DNA from: Heritagella caecorum
GTDB taxonomy: Bacteria > Bacillota > Clostridia > Oscillospirales > Acutalibacteraceae
DNA: 31,271 nt
NCBI GenBank assembly: GCA_904419035.1
Contig: CAJFQL010000028.1
Coordinates: 1 to 31,271, forward strand
Direction: 5' to 3'
A program made the position numbers and the translations under genes. Positions 15,000 to 22,608 of the stretch are shown piece by piece. The number at the start of each line of letters is the position of its first letter. The first letter of the stretch is position 1. A model generated the notes under the pieces. The model saw nothing but the letters and a program-made list of their open reading frames with translations, was not told where the DNA came from and ran no database searches.

Positions 15000-15437
15000 A
15001 TGTCTCCCACCCCTTATGATGATTTACTCTCGTACCCCTACCGGGGGATTACCTCCCATCCACCCATGCCGCTTGCTGACCGGGCGGCACAGTTTTCCCC
15101 TTTCGCCGCTTTGACGGGATATGACAACGTAATCCAGGAAGCTGCCCGCTACACCGACGAACCGGTGGAACTGGCGGAGGACGAACAACTTCTCTTAAAT
15201 GAAAAGCTGCGCCTATTGGCTCACAGCCTTTCTCAGCATCCAGTGATAACCGTTACCTTTTTCCGCGCGGATGAACAAAAAGAGGGGGGGCACATTCTGA
15301 CGGTCACCGAATCTGTGGAAAAAGTGGTGTGCGATACACATTGCCTGATTTTATCCGATGGAACCCACCTTTCATTTTCCAGCCTGTTGGCGATTGAGGG
15401 AACTTTTTTTGAAAAAACTTCCCACATCAACGAATAA
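15000..15437 (+). CDS. YolD-like protein
   Basis: This 145-residue protein carries the YolD-family N-terminal signature HPPMPLADRAAQFSPFAALTGYDN (about residues 20-43), an acidic helix (EPVELAEDEQLLLNEKLRLL) and a C-terminal beta region (ITVTFFRADEQKEGGHILTVTESVE). YolD-like proteins are typically encoded beside Y-family polymerases in Firmicutes and are thought to replace or resemble UmuD in controlling them. The strong AAGGAGG site before ATG 15000 overlaps the end region of the preceding gene. It is the last gene of the three-gene operon. Confidence 0.85.
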   Translation: MSPTPYDDLLSYPYRGITSHPPMPLADRAAQFSPFAALTGYDNVIQEAARYTDEPVELAEDEQLLLNEKLRLLAHSLSQHPVITVTFFRADEQKEGGHILTVTESVEKVVCDTHCLILSDGTHLSFSSLLAIEGTFFEKTSHINE

Positions 15438-15520
15438 ATAGCCATTTGTTTTGTTTTTGATGGTCTACAAAACCCTCGCTTCTCGCACCTATGCATTTCC
15501 CCTTTTTGTGTGCAAAAGCT

Positions 15521-15548
15521 GGGGATTTTTTTATCCCCTTGTTTTTTC
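15521..15548 (+). terminator. probable terminator of the polymerase operon
   Basis: GGGGAT and ATCCCC form a short 6-bp stem around a T-rich loop and are followed by TTGTTTTTTCC. The stem is short, so efficiency is uncertain. Confidence 0.45.
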
Positions 15549-15599
15549 CTTGTATGATTTGCCAATTCTTTTAAAAACGTTCACAAAATGTAAACAATT

Positions 15600-15660
15600 T
15601 GATATCATGTAGGTCAAATAATTTATACATTTTCTCACAATGTCTGTTATAATGATATCA
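15600..15660 (+). promoter_or_regulatory. paired TGATATCA sites flanking the transporter promoter
   Basis: The 8-bp palindrome TGATATCA occurs at 15600-15607 and again at 15653-15660. Their centres are 53 bases apart, close to five DNA turns. The promoter's -35 and -10 lie between them, the second copy starting at the last base of the -10. Two related direct copies, TCACAAAATGT (15581-15591) and TCACAATGT (15635-15643), lie in the same stretch. These are candidates for binding by the AraC-type response regulator encoded downstream or by a repressor that loops the DNA. Confidence 0.5.
15645..15653 (+). promoter_or_regulatory. extended -10 promoter of the sugar ABC transporter operon
   Basis: TGTTATAAT gives a TGN extension and a perfect TATAAT (15648-15653). 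The -35 region (TACATT) is poor, which suits activation by a regulator. The leader is about 75 bases. Confidence 0.65.
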
Positions 15661-15734
15661 CATTCTTGTGTTATCCGTCCTTTGAACATCATAGGGAAAA
15701 TGGCGGATTGCCAAAATTGAAGGAGTTGTGAGAA

Positions 15735-17033
15735 ATGAAAAAAATCTTTGCTTGCCTGTTGGCAGGTTTGCTCGCTCTCTCGAGCCTGAGCGCCTGTAAC
15801 AACAGCTCCACGGGATCCTCCGGCAACGGAGACGGCGGCAGTGCGACTGGCGACGACACCCAGGGCGGCGGCGAAACCGTTGAACTGGAATTCGTACAGC
15901 AGAAGCGTGAAGCTACCGAAACCTTCGACAAAGTAATCGAAGAATTCCAGGCAGCTCATTCCAACATCGTGGTTAAGCAGAATACGGTTCCCGATGCCGG
16001 CCAGGTTCTGATGAGCCGCGCCGCTTCCAACACTCTGCCCGACCTGATGACTCACTGGCCCGGCAATGCTTCCTTCACCGCTTTCTGTGAAGAAGGTAAG
16101 ATCATCGATATTACGGATCAGGATTTCGTCAGCAACATTGATGAATCTTATGTCAACGGCATTCTGCAGGATGGCAAACTGTACTGCATCCCCGTGGCTC
16201 TGAACTTCATGGGTGTATGGTACAATGTTGACAAGTTCACCGAAGCCGGTTATGAAATCCCCAAGACTTGGGATGAAATGATCGACATCGCCAAAGACAT
16301 CCAGAGCAAGGGCGACGGCGACTATGCTTTCGTACTGCCGGATAAAGACACCTGGACGATCGACCAGTGCGTGAGCAACATCTATGGTAAGTCCCTGAAG
16401 GATTACACCATTCAGGACATCTATGACGCAGTAGGCGCCGGCGAAAAGACGTTTGCCGATTATCCGGAACTGGTGGATGCCGCTAACAAAGCTATTGAAC
16501 TGCGCGAATACTCCAACGGCGACACCCTGTCCTTGGGCTATGACGCAGCTGTTTCCGAATTTGCTACCGGTACTGGCTACATGTTCCCGCAGGGCTCTTG
16601 GGTATATGCTTCTCTGAAGTCTGCTAACCCCGACGGCAACTTTGCTATGTTCACTATGCCCAATGATGATGGCAACATGCGTCAGCCCATGGGCGTTGAC
16701 CTGGCTATCGCTGGCTCCACCAACACGTCTCACGAAGACGAAGTGATGGAATTCCTGGCATTCATGGCTTCCAAAGAAGGCGCTCAGACCTATTCCGAAC
16801 TGGACGGCTCTCCCTCTTGCGTAAACGGCGTTGAATCCAACTTGGATTATGCGTCCGACATTCTGGACTCCTTTGCTGAAAACGGCGAACTGTCTGTTTC
16901 CTTCCGTCCCGGCACGTATGAGGACGACTACCGTGCTGAAACGCAGGGCCTGCTGATTGACAAAGACGTGGATTCTTGGATGGCCAAGATCACCGACGTT
17001 TACAGAGAGAACTACGACGAAGCGAACAAATAA
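15735..17033 (+). CDS. sugar ABC transporter substrate-binding lipoprotein
   Basis: This 432-residue protein belongs to the SBP_bac_1 family that captures oligosaccharides outside the cell. The lipobox LSAC places the lipidated Cys at 21, followed by a Gly/Ser/Asp-rich tether (22-48). The mature part shows family landmarks: EFQAAHSNIVVKQ, LPDLMTHWPGN, YCIPVALNFMGVWYNVDKFTEAGYEIPKTWDEM, and the late FMASKEGAQTYSEL. The start follows AAGGAG. Its codon choice is stricter than its neighbours', as in strongly expressed genes. It is followed by two stable hairpins and then by its two permease genes. The ligand is probably a xylose- and arabinose-bearing oligosaccharide, inferred from the glycosidases nearby. 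Confidence 0.9.
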   Translation: MKKIFACLLAGLLALSSLSACNNSSTGSSGNGDGGSATGDDTQGGGETVELEFVQQKREATETFDKVIEEFQAAHSNIVVKQNTVPDAGQVLMSRAASNTLPDLMTHWPGNASFTAFCEEGKIIDITDQDFVSNIDESYVNGILQDGKLYCIPVALNFMGVWYNVDKFTEAGYEIPKTWDEMIDIAKDIQSKGDGDYAFVLPDKDTWTIDQCVSNIYGKSLKDYTIQDIYDAVGAGEKTFADYPELVDAANKAIELREYSNGDTLSLGYDAAVSEFATGTGYMFPQGSWVYASLKSANPDGNFAMFTMPNDDGNMRQPMGVDLAIAGSTNTSHEDEVMEFLAFMASKEGAQTYSELDGSPSCVNGVESNLDYASDILDSFAENGELSVSFRPGTYEDDYRAETQGLLIDKDVDSWMAKITDVYRENYDEANK

Positions 17034-17047
17034 TGATTGAGGCCTTC

Positions 17048-17134
17048 CTCTGAAGCTATAAAATTTTTCAGAGAACGCCCCGTTATCCCCCCACGGATGT
17101 TTGCGGCGCCCGGGCAGATCTCTGACCGGGCGCC
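17048..17134 (+). promoter_or_regulatory. two intercistronic hairpins after the binding-protein gene
   Basis: CTCTGAA/TTCAGAG (17048-17073) and the strong GGCGCCCGG/CCGGGCGCC (17105-17134, 9-bp perfect stem) lie between the binding protein and permease genes. Neither has a T-run directly after it. In other ABC operons such hairpins protect the upstream message, giving more binding protein than permease; that role is inferred here. Confidence 0.6.
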
Positions 17135-17164
17135 ATTCTCTTGACTTTTTTCGGAGGTGCAGTT

Positions 17165-18094
17165 ATGAGCGCAAAAACCGCTACTGCCAGACCGGATACC
17201 AGCAAACCGCCTAAGAAGGGTAGCTTGCACCATGTGGTACAGGTGCATTATCTCTTTACGCTTCCTATTCTGATCATGTATCTGGTCTTCTTTATCGTTC
17301 CCATGTTCATGGGTATCTTCTACAGTTTTACTGACTGGTCGGGTCTGTCCTCTCAGTTTAACTTTGTTGGCTTTGACAACTATGGGAAAATATTCCAGGA
17401 TGATGACTTTATCAATGCGTTGCTTTTCAACCTTAAGTACACCGTTGCGCTGGTCATCGGTACTCTCGTAGTATCGCTGATTCTGGCTCTTCTGATGAAC
17501 CAGAAAATTCCGTTCCGTACTGGTTTCCGGTCCATCTTTTTCTTCCCGGCTGTTCTGTCCGGTATTACGGTTGGTCTGATTTGGAACGAATTGTTCCTGA
17601 AAGTGGTCCCTGTATTTGGCCAGACCTTGGGTATTGATATTCTCAGCAAGAGCATGCTGGGCAATGCTACGACGGCCTTCTGGGCTGTTTTGATTGTAAA
17701 CCTGTGGCAAGGTTGTGCCACTCCTACGGTACTGCTCATTGCCGGTTTGCAAAGTGTGCCGAAAGATCTGTATGAAGCAGCTACCATCGATGGTGCTAAT
17801 GCTTGGCAGCGCTTTAAAGCCATTACCGTTCCGTTCCTGCTGCCCATTATCAATATCGTAATCATCACCACTACAAAAGCTGGTTTGACGATCTTCGATT
17901 ACATCAAGGCTTTGACTGATGGCGGCCCGAACAAAGCAACACGTGCTGTTGGTCTTTTGATTTACAACGATGCTATGCAGGGCGGTAAATTCTCTTATGC
18001 TGTGGCCGAATCCATGATTTTGTTCATTCTGGTAGCCATCGTATCCTTCTTTACGATTAAAGGCACCAGCAACAAGGAAGCAGGTGACGCCTGA
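17165..18094 (+). CDS. sugar ABC transporter permease, MalF/UgpA type
   Basis: This 309-residue membrane protein has six predicted segments, the first being YLFTLPILIMYLVFFIVPMF (about 38-57). The ATPase-contact loop DLYEAATIDGANAWQRFKAITVP lies near 208-230 and matches the EAA motif of binding-protein-dependent permeases. I chose ATG 17165, which follows CGGAGGTG; the longer frame begins at a TTG with no signal. The stop overlaps the next gene by one base (TGATG), so translation is coupled. No ATPase gene is present in the locus. Confidence 0.9.
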   Translation: MSAKTATARPDTSKPPKKGSLHHVVQVHYLFTLPILIMYLVFFIVPMFMGIFYSFTDWSGLSSQFNFVGFDNYGKIFQDDDFINALLFNLKYTVALVIGTLVVSLILALLMNQKIPFRTGFRSIFFFPAVLSGITVGLIWNELFLKVVPVFGQTLGIDILSKSMLGNATTAFWAVLIVNLWQGCATPTVLLIAGLQSVPKDLYEAATIDGANAWQRFKAITVPFLLPIINIVIITTTKAGLTIFDYIKALTDGGPNKATRAVGLLIYNDAMQGGKFSYAVAESMILFILVAIVSFFTIKGTSNKEAGDA

Positions 18095-18942
18095 TGAAAA
18101 AGCATGTAAATATCGGTTCTCTGATCTTCAAGATTGTGGCCCTGATTGTGCTGATCTTCGGTGTGCTGATGATCCTGTATCCTTTCTACATCATGATCAT
18201 CACGGCCTTTAAAACGCAGGCCGAATCGGCAGCTGACTTCTTTGCACTTCCCGCAACATGGACGACGGATAACTTCCTTGGCGTTATCAATAAGTCCAAC
18301 TACTTCATGTACTTCAGCAACTCCGTAATCATCACGGTTTCTTCGATTGTGTTGATTTTCCTGTTTGTTCCCATGTGCGCCTATGCGATTGCCCGGAATA
18401 TGCGCAGCCGCAAGTACTTCAAATTCCTGTTCTACTTCCTGCTGTGCGCTATCTTTGTTCCGTTCCAGGTTATCATGGTGCCGCTGGTCATTTACATGGG
18501 CTGGTTGGGTCTGAGCAACCAGACGGGGCTGATTTGCCTGCATGTGACCCTGGCTTCTTCCCAGGCGATCTTCCTGTTGACGAATTACATCCGTTCGGTC
18601 CCGCCGGATCTGGAAGAATCCGCTTCTATCGACGGTTGCACAACATGGGGCGCTTACTGGCGGGTGGTCCTTCCGCTGGTCAAACCTATGATCGCTACGG
18701 TGCTGGTTCTCAACGCTCTGTGGGTATGGAACGACTTCCAGATGCCTTTGCTCATTCTGAACACCGTTCCCGAATCCTGGACGCTGCCGCTGTTCCAGTA
18801 TAACTTCAAGTCGCAGTATACGTACGATTACAACATGGCCTTTGCTTCGTATCTGATTGCTATCGTGCCGGTTATGATCGCCTATATCTTTGCCCAGAAG
18901 TATATTGTTGAAGGCTTGACGGCCGGTGCTGTAAAAACCTGA
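18094..18942 (+). CDS. sugar ABC transporter permease, MalG/UgpE type
   Basis: This 282-residue membrane protein is the partner of the preceding permease. It has about six membrane segments (first IVALIVLIFGVLMILYPFYI) and a periplasm-facing loop with the conserved KTQAESAADFFALP. The ATPase-contact loop is DLEESASIDGCTTWGAYWRVVLP (about 172-194), a slightly divergent EAA motif. Together the two permeases form the pore of a CUT1-type importer. The required ATPase, usually an MsmK-like shared one, must come from elsewhere in the genome. Confidence 0.9.
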   Translation: MKKHVNIGSLIFKIVALIVLIFGVLMILYPFYIMIITAFKTQAESAADFFALPATWTTDNFLGVINKSNYFMYFSNSVIITVSSIVLIFLFVPMCAYAIARNMRSRKYFKFLFYFLLCAIFVPFQVIMVPLVIYMGWLGLSNQTGLICLHVTLASSQAIFLLTNYIRSVPPDLEESASIDGCTTWGAYWRVVLPLVKPMIATVLVLNALWVWNDFQMPLLILNTVPESWTLPLFQYNFKSQYTYDYNMAFASYLIAIVPVMIAYIFAQKYIVEGLTAGAVKT

Positions 18943-18961
18943 TCCTTCCTTTTGTATGAGT

Positions 18962-19010
18962 TTGGCGGGCAAGACTTCGTTGCAAAACGGAATCAAGCCC
19001 GCCATTTTCT
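18962..19010 (+). terminator. terminator of the transporter operon
   Basis: TGGCGGGC and GCCCGCCA pair as an 8-bp stem around a 26-base loop and lead into TTTTCT. The long loop makes it somewhat weaker than the others. Confidence 0.7.
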
Positions 19011-19020
19011 ATAAAAAATT

Positions 19021-19048
19021 TTGCTTTTCCTTCATTTTGTAGTATAAT
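19021..19048 (+). promoter_or_regulatory. promoter of the two-component system/GH31 operon
   Basis: TTGCTT (19021-19026), a 16-base spacer and TATAAT (19043-19048). Transcription would start near 19055, about 48 bases before the kinase ATG. Confidence 0.7.
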
Positions 19049-19102
19049 ATTCTAATCAAAGCCCTATTTTATGAGATTTAACTGCAAACGGAGGAACCTG
19101 CC

Positions 19103-20956
19103 ATGAAAGGAAACGGACCCATCAACCGCTGGCGCCGGTTAACCCTGGGAAAAAAGATCCTTCTTTCCTATTCCGTTTTTTTCCTGACTCTGCTGCTGAT
19201 TATTTTTATGTTCTTCCAGCAGGCTTTGCAGGAAAATATGCTGTTTTACGGCACTTTCATGGAACAAAGCAACCGGGAAATCAGTTCAAGCATCGACGTT
19301 ATTTTTTCTAATTCCAGCCGAATCGCCAATATTCATTATTTTGATCCATCCATTCGGGCTTTATTGCGGGATGAAGATGCGGATGACCCTTCCAAGCAGG
19401 TACAATATCAGGAAAAAATGTCTCGTTTTATTAGCACTGCCATTCTAGGGAACCGCTTTGTCATTCGCGGAACTTTTATTAGTCCCTATGGACAGGCTTA
19501 CTCGAACATTTCAACAGCCAGTAACAGTTACAACAAGATGGTAATGGATTTGGCAGATTCCCAAAATTTAGATGATCCTGAAGATGTCTATTACACAGAC
19601 GTTTATGAAAGTACCATCTGGATGACACAGTACCAAACCATCAGTATCATCCAGCGCATCTACTATGGGAAAACATACTTAGGTGTCGTGAGCATCGACC
19701 TCGACTATGAGCGGATTTGTGAGCAATTGGATGCCAGTTATTCCAACGAAAGTTCGGGCGTCATCATGCTCATCAAAGATGATTCTATCATCTACACCTC
19801 CCATGCAACCGGTGGACTTGATTTATCAGCGCTAACACAGTCAGAAAAAGACTCCTTACTGTCCCTTGTGAAAAATGAGTCTCTTGAAACAGGAACAACC
19901 TGTGAACTAAATGGGAAAAGCTGTCTACTTTCATTTCAAAAGAATGATGAAACCGGCTGGATTATTGTCCAAGCGATTCCCGCGTCTGTTTTCTACGCTT
20001 TGACAGTACAAAACTTTGTTATGGTTTTGGTCTATTCCCTCATTTTGTTCCTGGGCGTTACTGTTTTTAGTTTGTACTATCTGCGCCGCACGACTCATCC
20101 TTTGACTGTATTAGATCAAGCGATTACCTCTACAGGAACCGAAGCAGTCCCGTTACTTGACATTCCTGCTGCTGCTCATAATGAAGACGAAATCTCGCAC
20201 TTGGTCCTGCACTATAACGAAATGGCCAAGCGCATTAACGATGATATTCAAAACACGTATATCAACGAACTTCATCGGCGGCAAATGCAGGTAAAGATGC
20301 TGCAATTCCAGATTAACCCGCATTTTATTTACAATACCCTAAACATCATCAGCTCCATTGCCGAACTGAACGACGTACCGGAAATCGTCACGGTGAGTCA
20401 CTCCCTTTCAGAAGTACTTCGCTACAATATTAAAGGCAGCGACATTGTGACCGTCGAACAGGAAATCTTACAAGTAAAAAATTACATGCAAATTCAGTTT
20501 GTACGTTTTCCTGACCGGTTTATCGTGGATTATGACATTTCAAAGGAAGCCTCGCAATGTACGATGCTGAAGTTTTTACTTCAGCCTCTCGTCGAAAACT
20601 CGATTCAACACGCTTTCACGGCATTACGCCCTCATGATCACCTGAAAATTTCCGCCTTTTTGGAAGACGGTGACTTATTCCTGTCCATCTGGGATGATGG
20701 TTGTGGGATTGACGACGACGAAGTAGAAGCCCTGAATGCTTCTCTACATAAGGAATACAATCATTTTCAAACCGATTCTCAAAATGTTGGTATCGGCCTG
20801 CGTAACGTAAATGACCGTATTCGAAGCTATTATGGCAATGAGTACGGTATTACGGTAGAGAGCTGTCGGGGCATGTATACCCGTATCGAAATTCATATTC
20901 GCAGCTGTGCTGTGCCCCCAGACAATCCATCCCGTGAAGAGGTAGCAAAGGAGTAA
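19103..20956 (+). CDS. YesM-type sensor histidine kinase
   Basis: This 617-residue membrane protein has one segment near residues 18-40, an extracellular sensing region (about 41-300) and a second segment near 303-325. A HAMP-like linker (about 326-390) and the kinase core follow. The phosphorylated His407 lies in QINPHFIYNTLN, the signature of the His_kinase family of LytS/YesM type. The ATP-binding part has PLVENSIQHAF, WDDGCGI and GIGLRNVNDRI. Such kinases sense sugars, or their binding protein, outside the cell. The start follows CGGAGG. The regulator gene begins 3 bases after its stop, so the two are coupled. It lies directly after the transporter genes it probably controls. Confidence 0.9.
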   Translation: MKGNGPINRWRRLTLGKKILLSYSVFFLTLLLIIFMFFQQALQENMLFYGTFMEQSNREISSSIDVIFSNSSRIANIHYFDPSIRALLRDEDADDPSKQVQYQEKMSRFISTAILGNRFVIRGTFISPYGQAYSNISTASNSYNKMVMDLADSQNLDDPEDVYYTDVYESTIWMTQYQTISIIQRIYYGKTYLGVVSIDLDYERICEQLDASYSNESSGVIMLIKDDSIIYTSHATGGLDLSALTQSEKDSLLSLVKNESLETGTTCELNGKSCLLSFQKNDETGWIIVQAIPASVFYALTVQNFVMVLVYSLILFLGVTVFSLYYLRRTTHPLTVLDQAITSTGTEAVPLLDIPAAAHNEDEISHLVLHYNEMAKRINDDIQNTYINELHRRQMQVKMLQFQINPHFIYNTLNIISSIAELNDVPEIVTVSHSLSEVLRYNIKGSDIVTVEQEILQVKNYMQIQFVRFPDRFIVDYDISKEASQCTMLKFLLQPLVENSIQHAFTALRPHDHLKISAFLEDGDLFLSIWDDGCGIDDDEVEALNASLHKEYNHFQTDSQNVGIGLRNVNDRIRSYYGNEYGITVESCRGMYTRIEIHIRSCAVPPDNPSREEVAKE

Positions 20957-20959
20957 CCC

Positions 20960-22570
20960 ATGAGCGAATCGAATCTTCTGAATGTCATTGTAGCCGATGA
21001 TGAATTTTACGCCCGCAAAGCGCTGATCAAAATTTTGCGGGAAGCCGACCCGGATATTCGGATTTTGGCCGAAACTTGCAGCGGCGAAGAAGCGACCCAG
21101 GTGCTGAAAACCAGCCGTGATCCTGTTCACATTGTCGTCACAGACATTCGCATGCCCGGCGCTATCGATGGGCTGGAACTTGCCCGTTATATTAGCGAGC
21201 ATGCTCCTCATACCCGGGCCATTTTGGTAAGTGGTTATGCCGATTTTACCTATGCGCAACAGGCTATTACCTACGGCGTAAAGGATTATCTCTTAAAGCC
21301 TGTGCAGAAAAACCAGCTGTGCGAGACGATTGCCCGCATCAAACAGGAGTTCTATGCGGAAACCCAGCAAAAAAATCGGACGGATTCTCCTTTTGGCGTG
21401 TATGAACAGTTTTCGTTAAAGGAACTGATGCAAAATGAAAACCTTTTGCATTTACTTCCGGAACTGTACAGCAAATTAAATTCCGATTTGCCCTACCTGC
21501 TTTATTTAATGCAAACAGAGCCGTCCTACACGGAAAACACGCAAAATATCTTCTCTGCCCTTCAGCAGGAACTTGATCCTCAATGGGCTGTTCCTTTGTA
21601 TTTCCGAGGAAACGATGAATTCCTTGTTTTTCTGTTTTTGCAAGACAACCAGGATGAAGAATCGGCTATTGTACAGCTAAAATACTTATTCCACCGCATT
21701 AGTCATGAGTTTCCCTCTCTCTCCTTTTCGGCTGGGGTTTCTCTACTCCATCACAAATCGGCTGATATGGGCCGGTCTTATCGGGAGTGTGTCTGTGCCA
21801 TCAACCGCCGGCTGCTGTCGGGATGGAACCAACTGTACCGGTATGAAACCATGCCCGTGGGACAAGCCATTTTGACTTCCGATATTGAAGAAGGACTGCT
21901 TCAAACTTTGTGCGAAAAAAATGCAGAAAAGGCCTCGGCTATTATTGGCCGTCTCTTTAAAGACCCTCAACTGCTGCGCAGCGGCAATTCATCTACCCTG
22001 CACAGTCTGACATTGGGTATTTTAAACGTCACCGCCAAAGCATACCGTATGCAAGAATGGAAAGCCGATGCTAGCAGCGCGGATGTTTCCCTCATTTTTT
22101 CCCAGCGCTACGATTTGTATACGCTGCACCATCTCAGCGATTTACAGGAATACCTGTTGCGCATTGTACATTCCCTATGTGCCAGCGGGCACTCGGGAGA
22201 AACTTCCTCGGGTGAAGCGATTGTGCACGAAATTCTAGCGTATATCGATCGCAACTATCGCACCGATATTTCCCTTTATGAACTGGCCACAGAAAAGTAC
22301 TTTATGAATCCGTCTTATCTGTCCCGTCTGTTCAAATCGGTATCGGGTGTACCTTTTTCCAAATACATCATCGACGTGCGTATGAAAAAAGCGCGTTCAC
22401 TGTTAGAAAATAGCCCCCTGAAAGTCAGTGATATTGCCTTTCATGTGGGATACAACAATCCCTCGCATTTTATCAATTCGTTTCGTAAAACATACGGTGT
22501 CACCCCGGAAGAATATCGCTCCCGGGTTCGGAAAGGGATTACCTCCAAAGAAATATCTGCGAACCTCTGA
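20960..22570 (+). CDS. YesN-type response regulator, receiver plus AraC-type DNA-binding domain
   Basis: This 536-residue cytoplasmic protein starts with a receiver domain (about 7-125): acidic pocket VADDE, phospho-acceptor Asp62 in VVTDIRMPG, and the conserved Lys in YLLKPVQ. A middle region (about 130-420) of unassigned fold links it to an AraC-type double helix-turn-helix (about 430-530) with LYELATEKYFMNPSYLSRLFKSVSG and VSDIAFHVGYNNPSHFINSFRKTYGVTPEEYR. It is the partner of the kinase just upstream and probably activates the transporter promoter at 15645 and its own operon. The GH31 gene follows 38 bases later in the same direction with no terminator between them. Confidence 0.9.
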   Translation: MSESNLLNVIVADDEFYARKALIKILREADPDIRILAETCSGEEATQVLKTSRDPVHIVVTDIRMPGAIDGLELARYISEHAPHTRAILVSGYADFTYAQQAITYGVKDYLLKPVQKNQLCETIARIKQEFYAETQQKNRTDSPFGVYEQFSLKELMQNENLLHLLPELYSKLNSDLPYLLYLMQTEPSYTENTQNIFSALQQELDPQWAVPLYFRGNDEFLVFLFLQDNQDEESAIVQLKYLFHRISHEFPSLSFSAGVSLLHHKSADMGRSYRECVCAINRRLLSGWNQLYRYETMPVGQAILTSDIEEGLLQTLCEKNAEKASAIIGRLFKDPQLLRSGNSSTLHSLTLGILNVTAKAYRMQEWKADASSADVSLIFSQRYDLYTLHHLSDLQEYLLRIVHSLCASGHSGETSSGEAIVHEILAYIDRNYRTDISLYELATEKYFMNPSYLSRLFKSVSGVPFSKYIIDVRMKKARSLLENSPLKVSDIAFHVGYNNPSHFINSFRKTYGVTPEEYRSRVRKGITSKEISANL

Positions 22571-22608
22571 TCCTGTTTCCATTTTATATGAAGGAGGCCA
22601 TGCTTACC

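Noticed and set aside
15570..15600. A second LacI operator (AAAACGTTCAC) upstream of the transporter
   Set aside because: Only the central AACGTTC agrees with the 7024-7041 palindrome; the left arm does not match and the site is not symmetric.
15531..16733. A 400-codon minus-strand frame opposite the binding-protein gene
   Set aside because: It is the antisense shadow of a gene with strict codon use, with no ribosome binding site or known domain.
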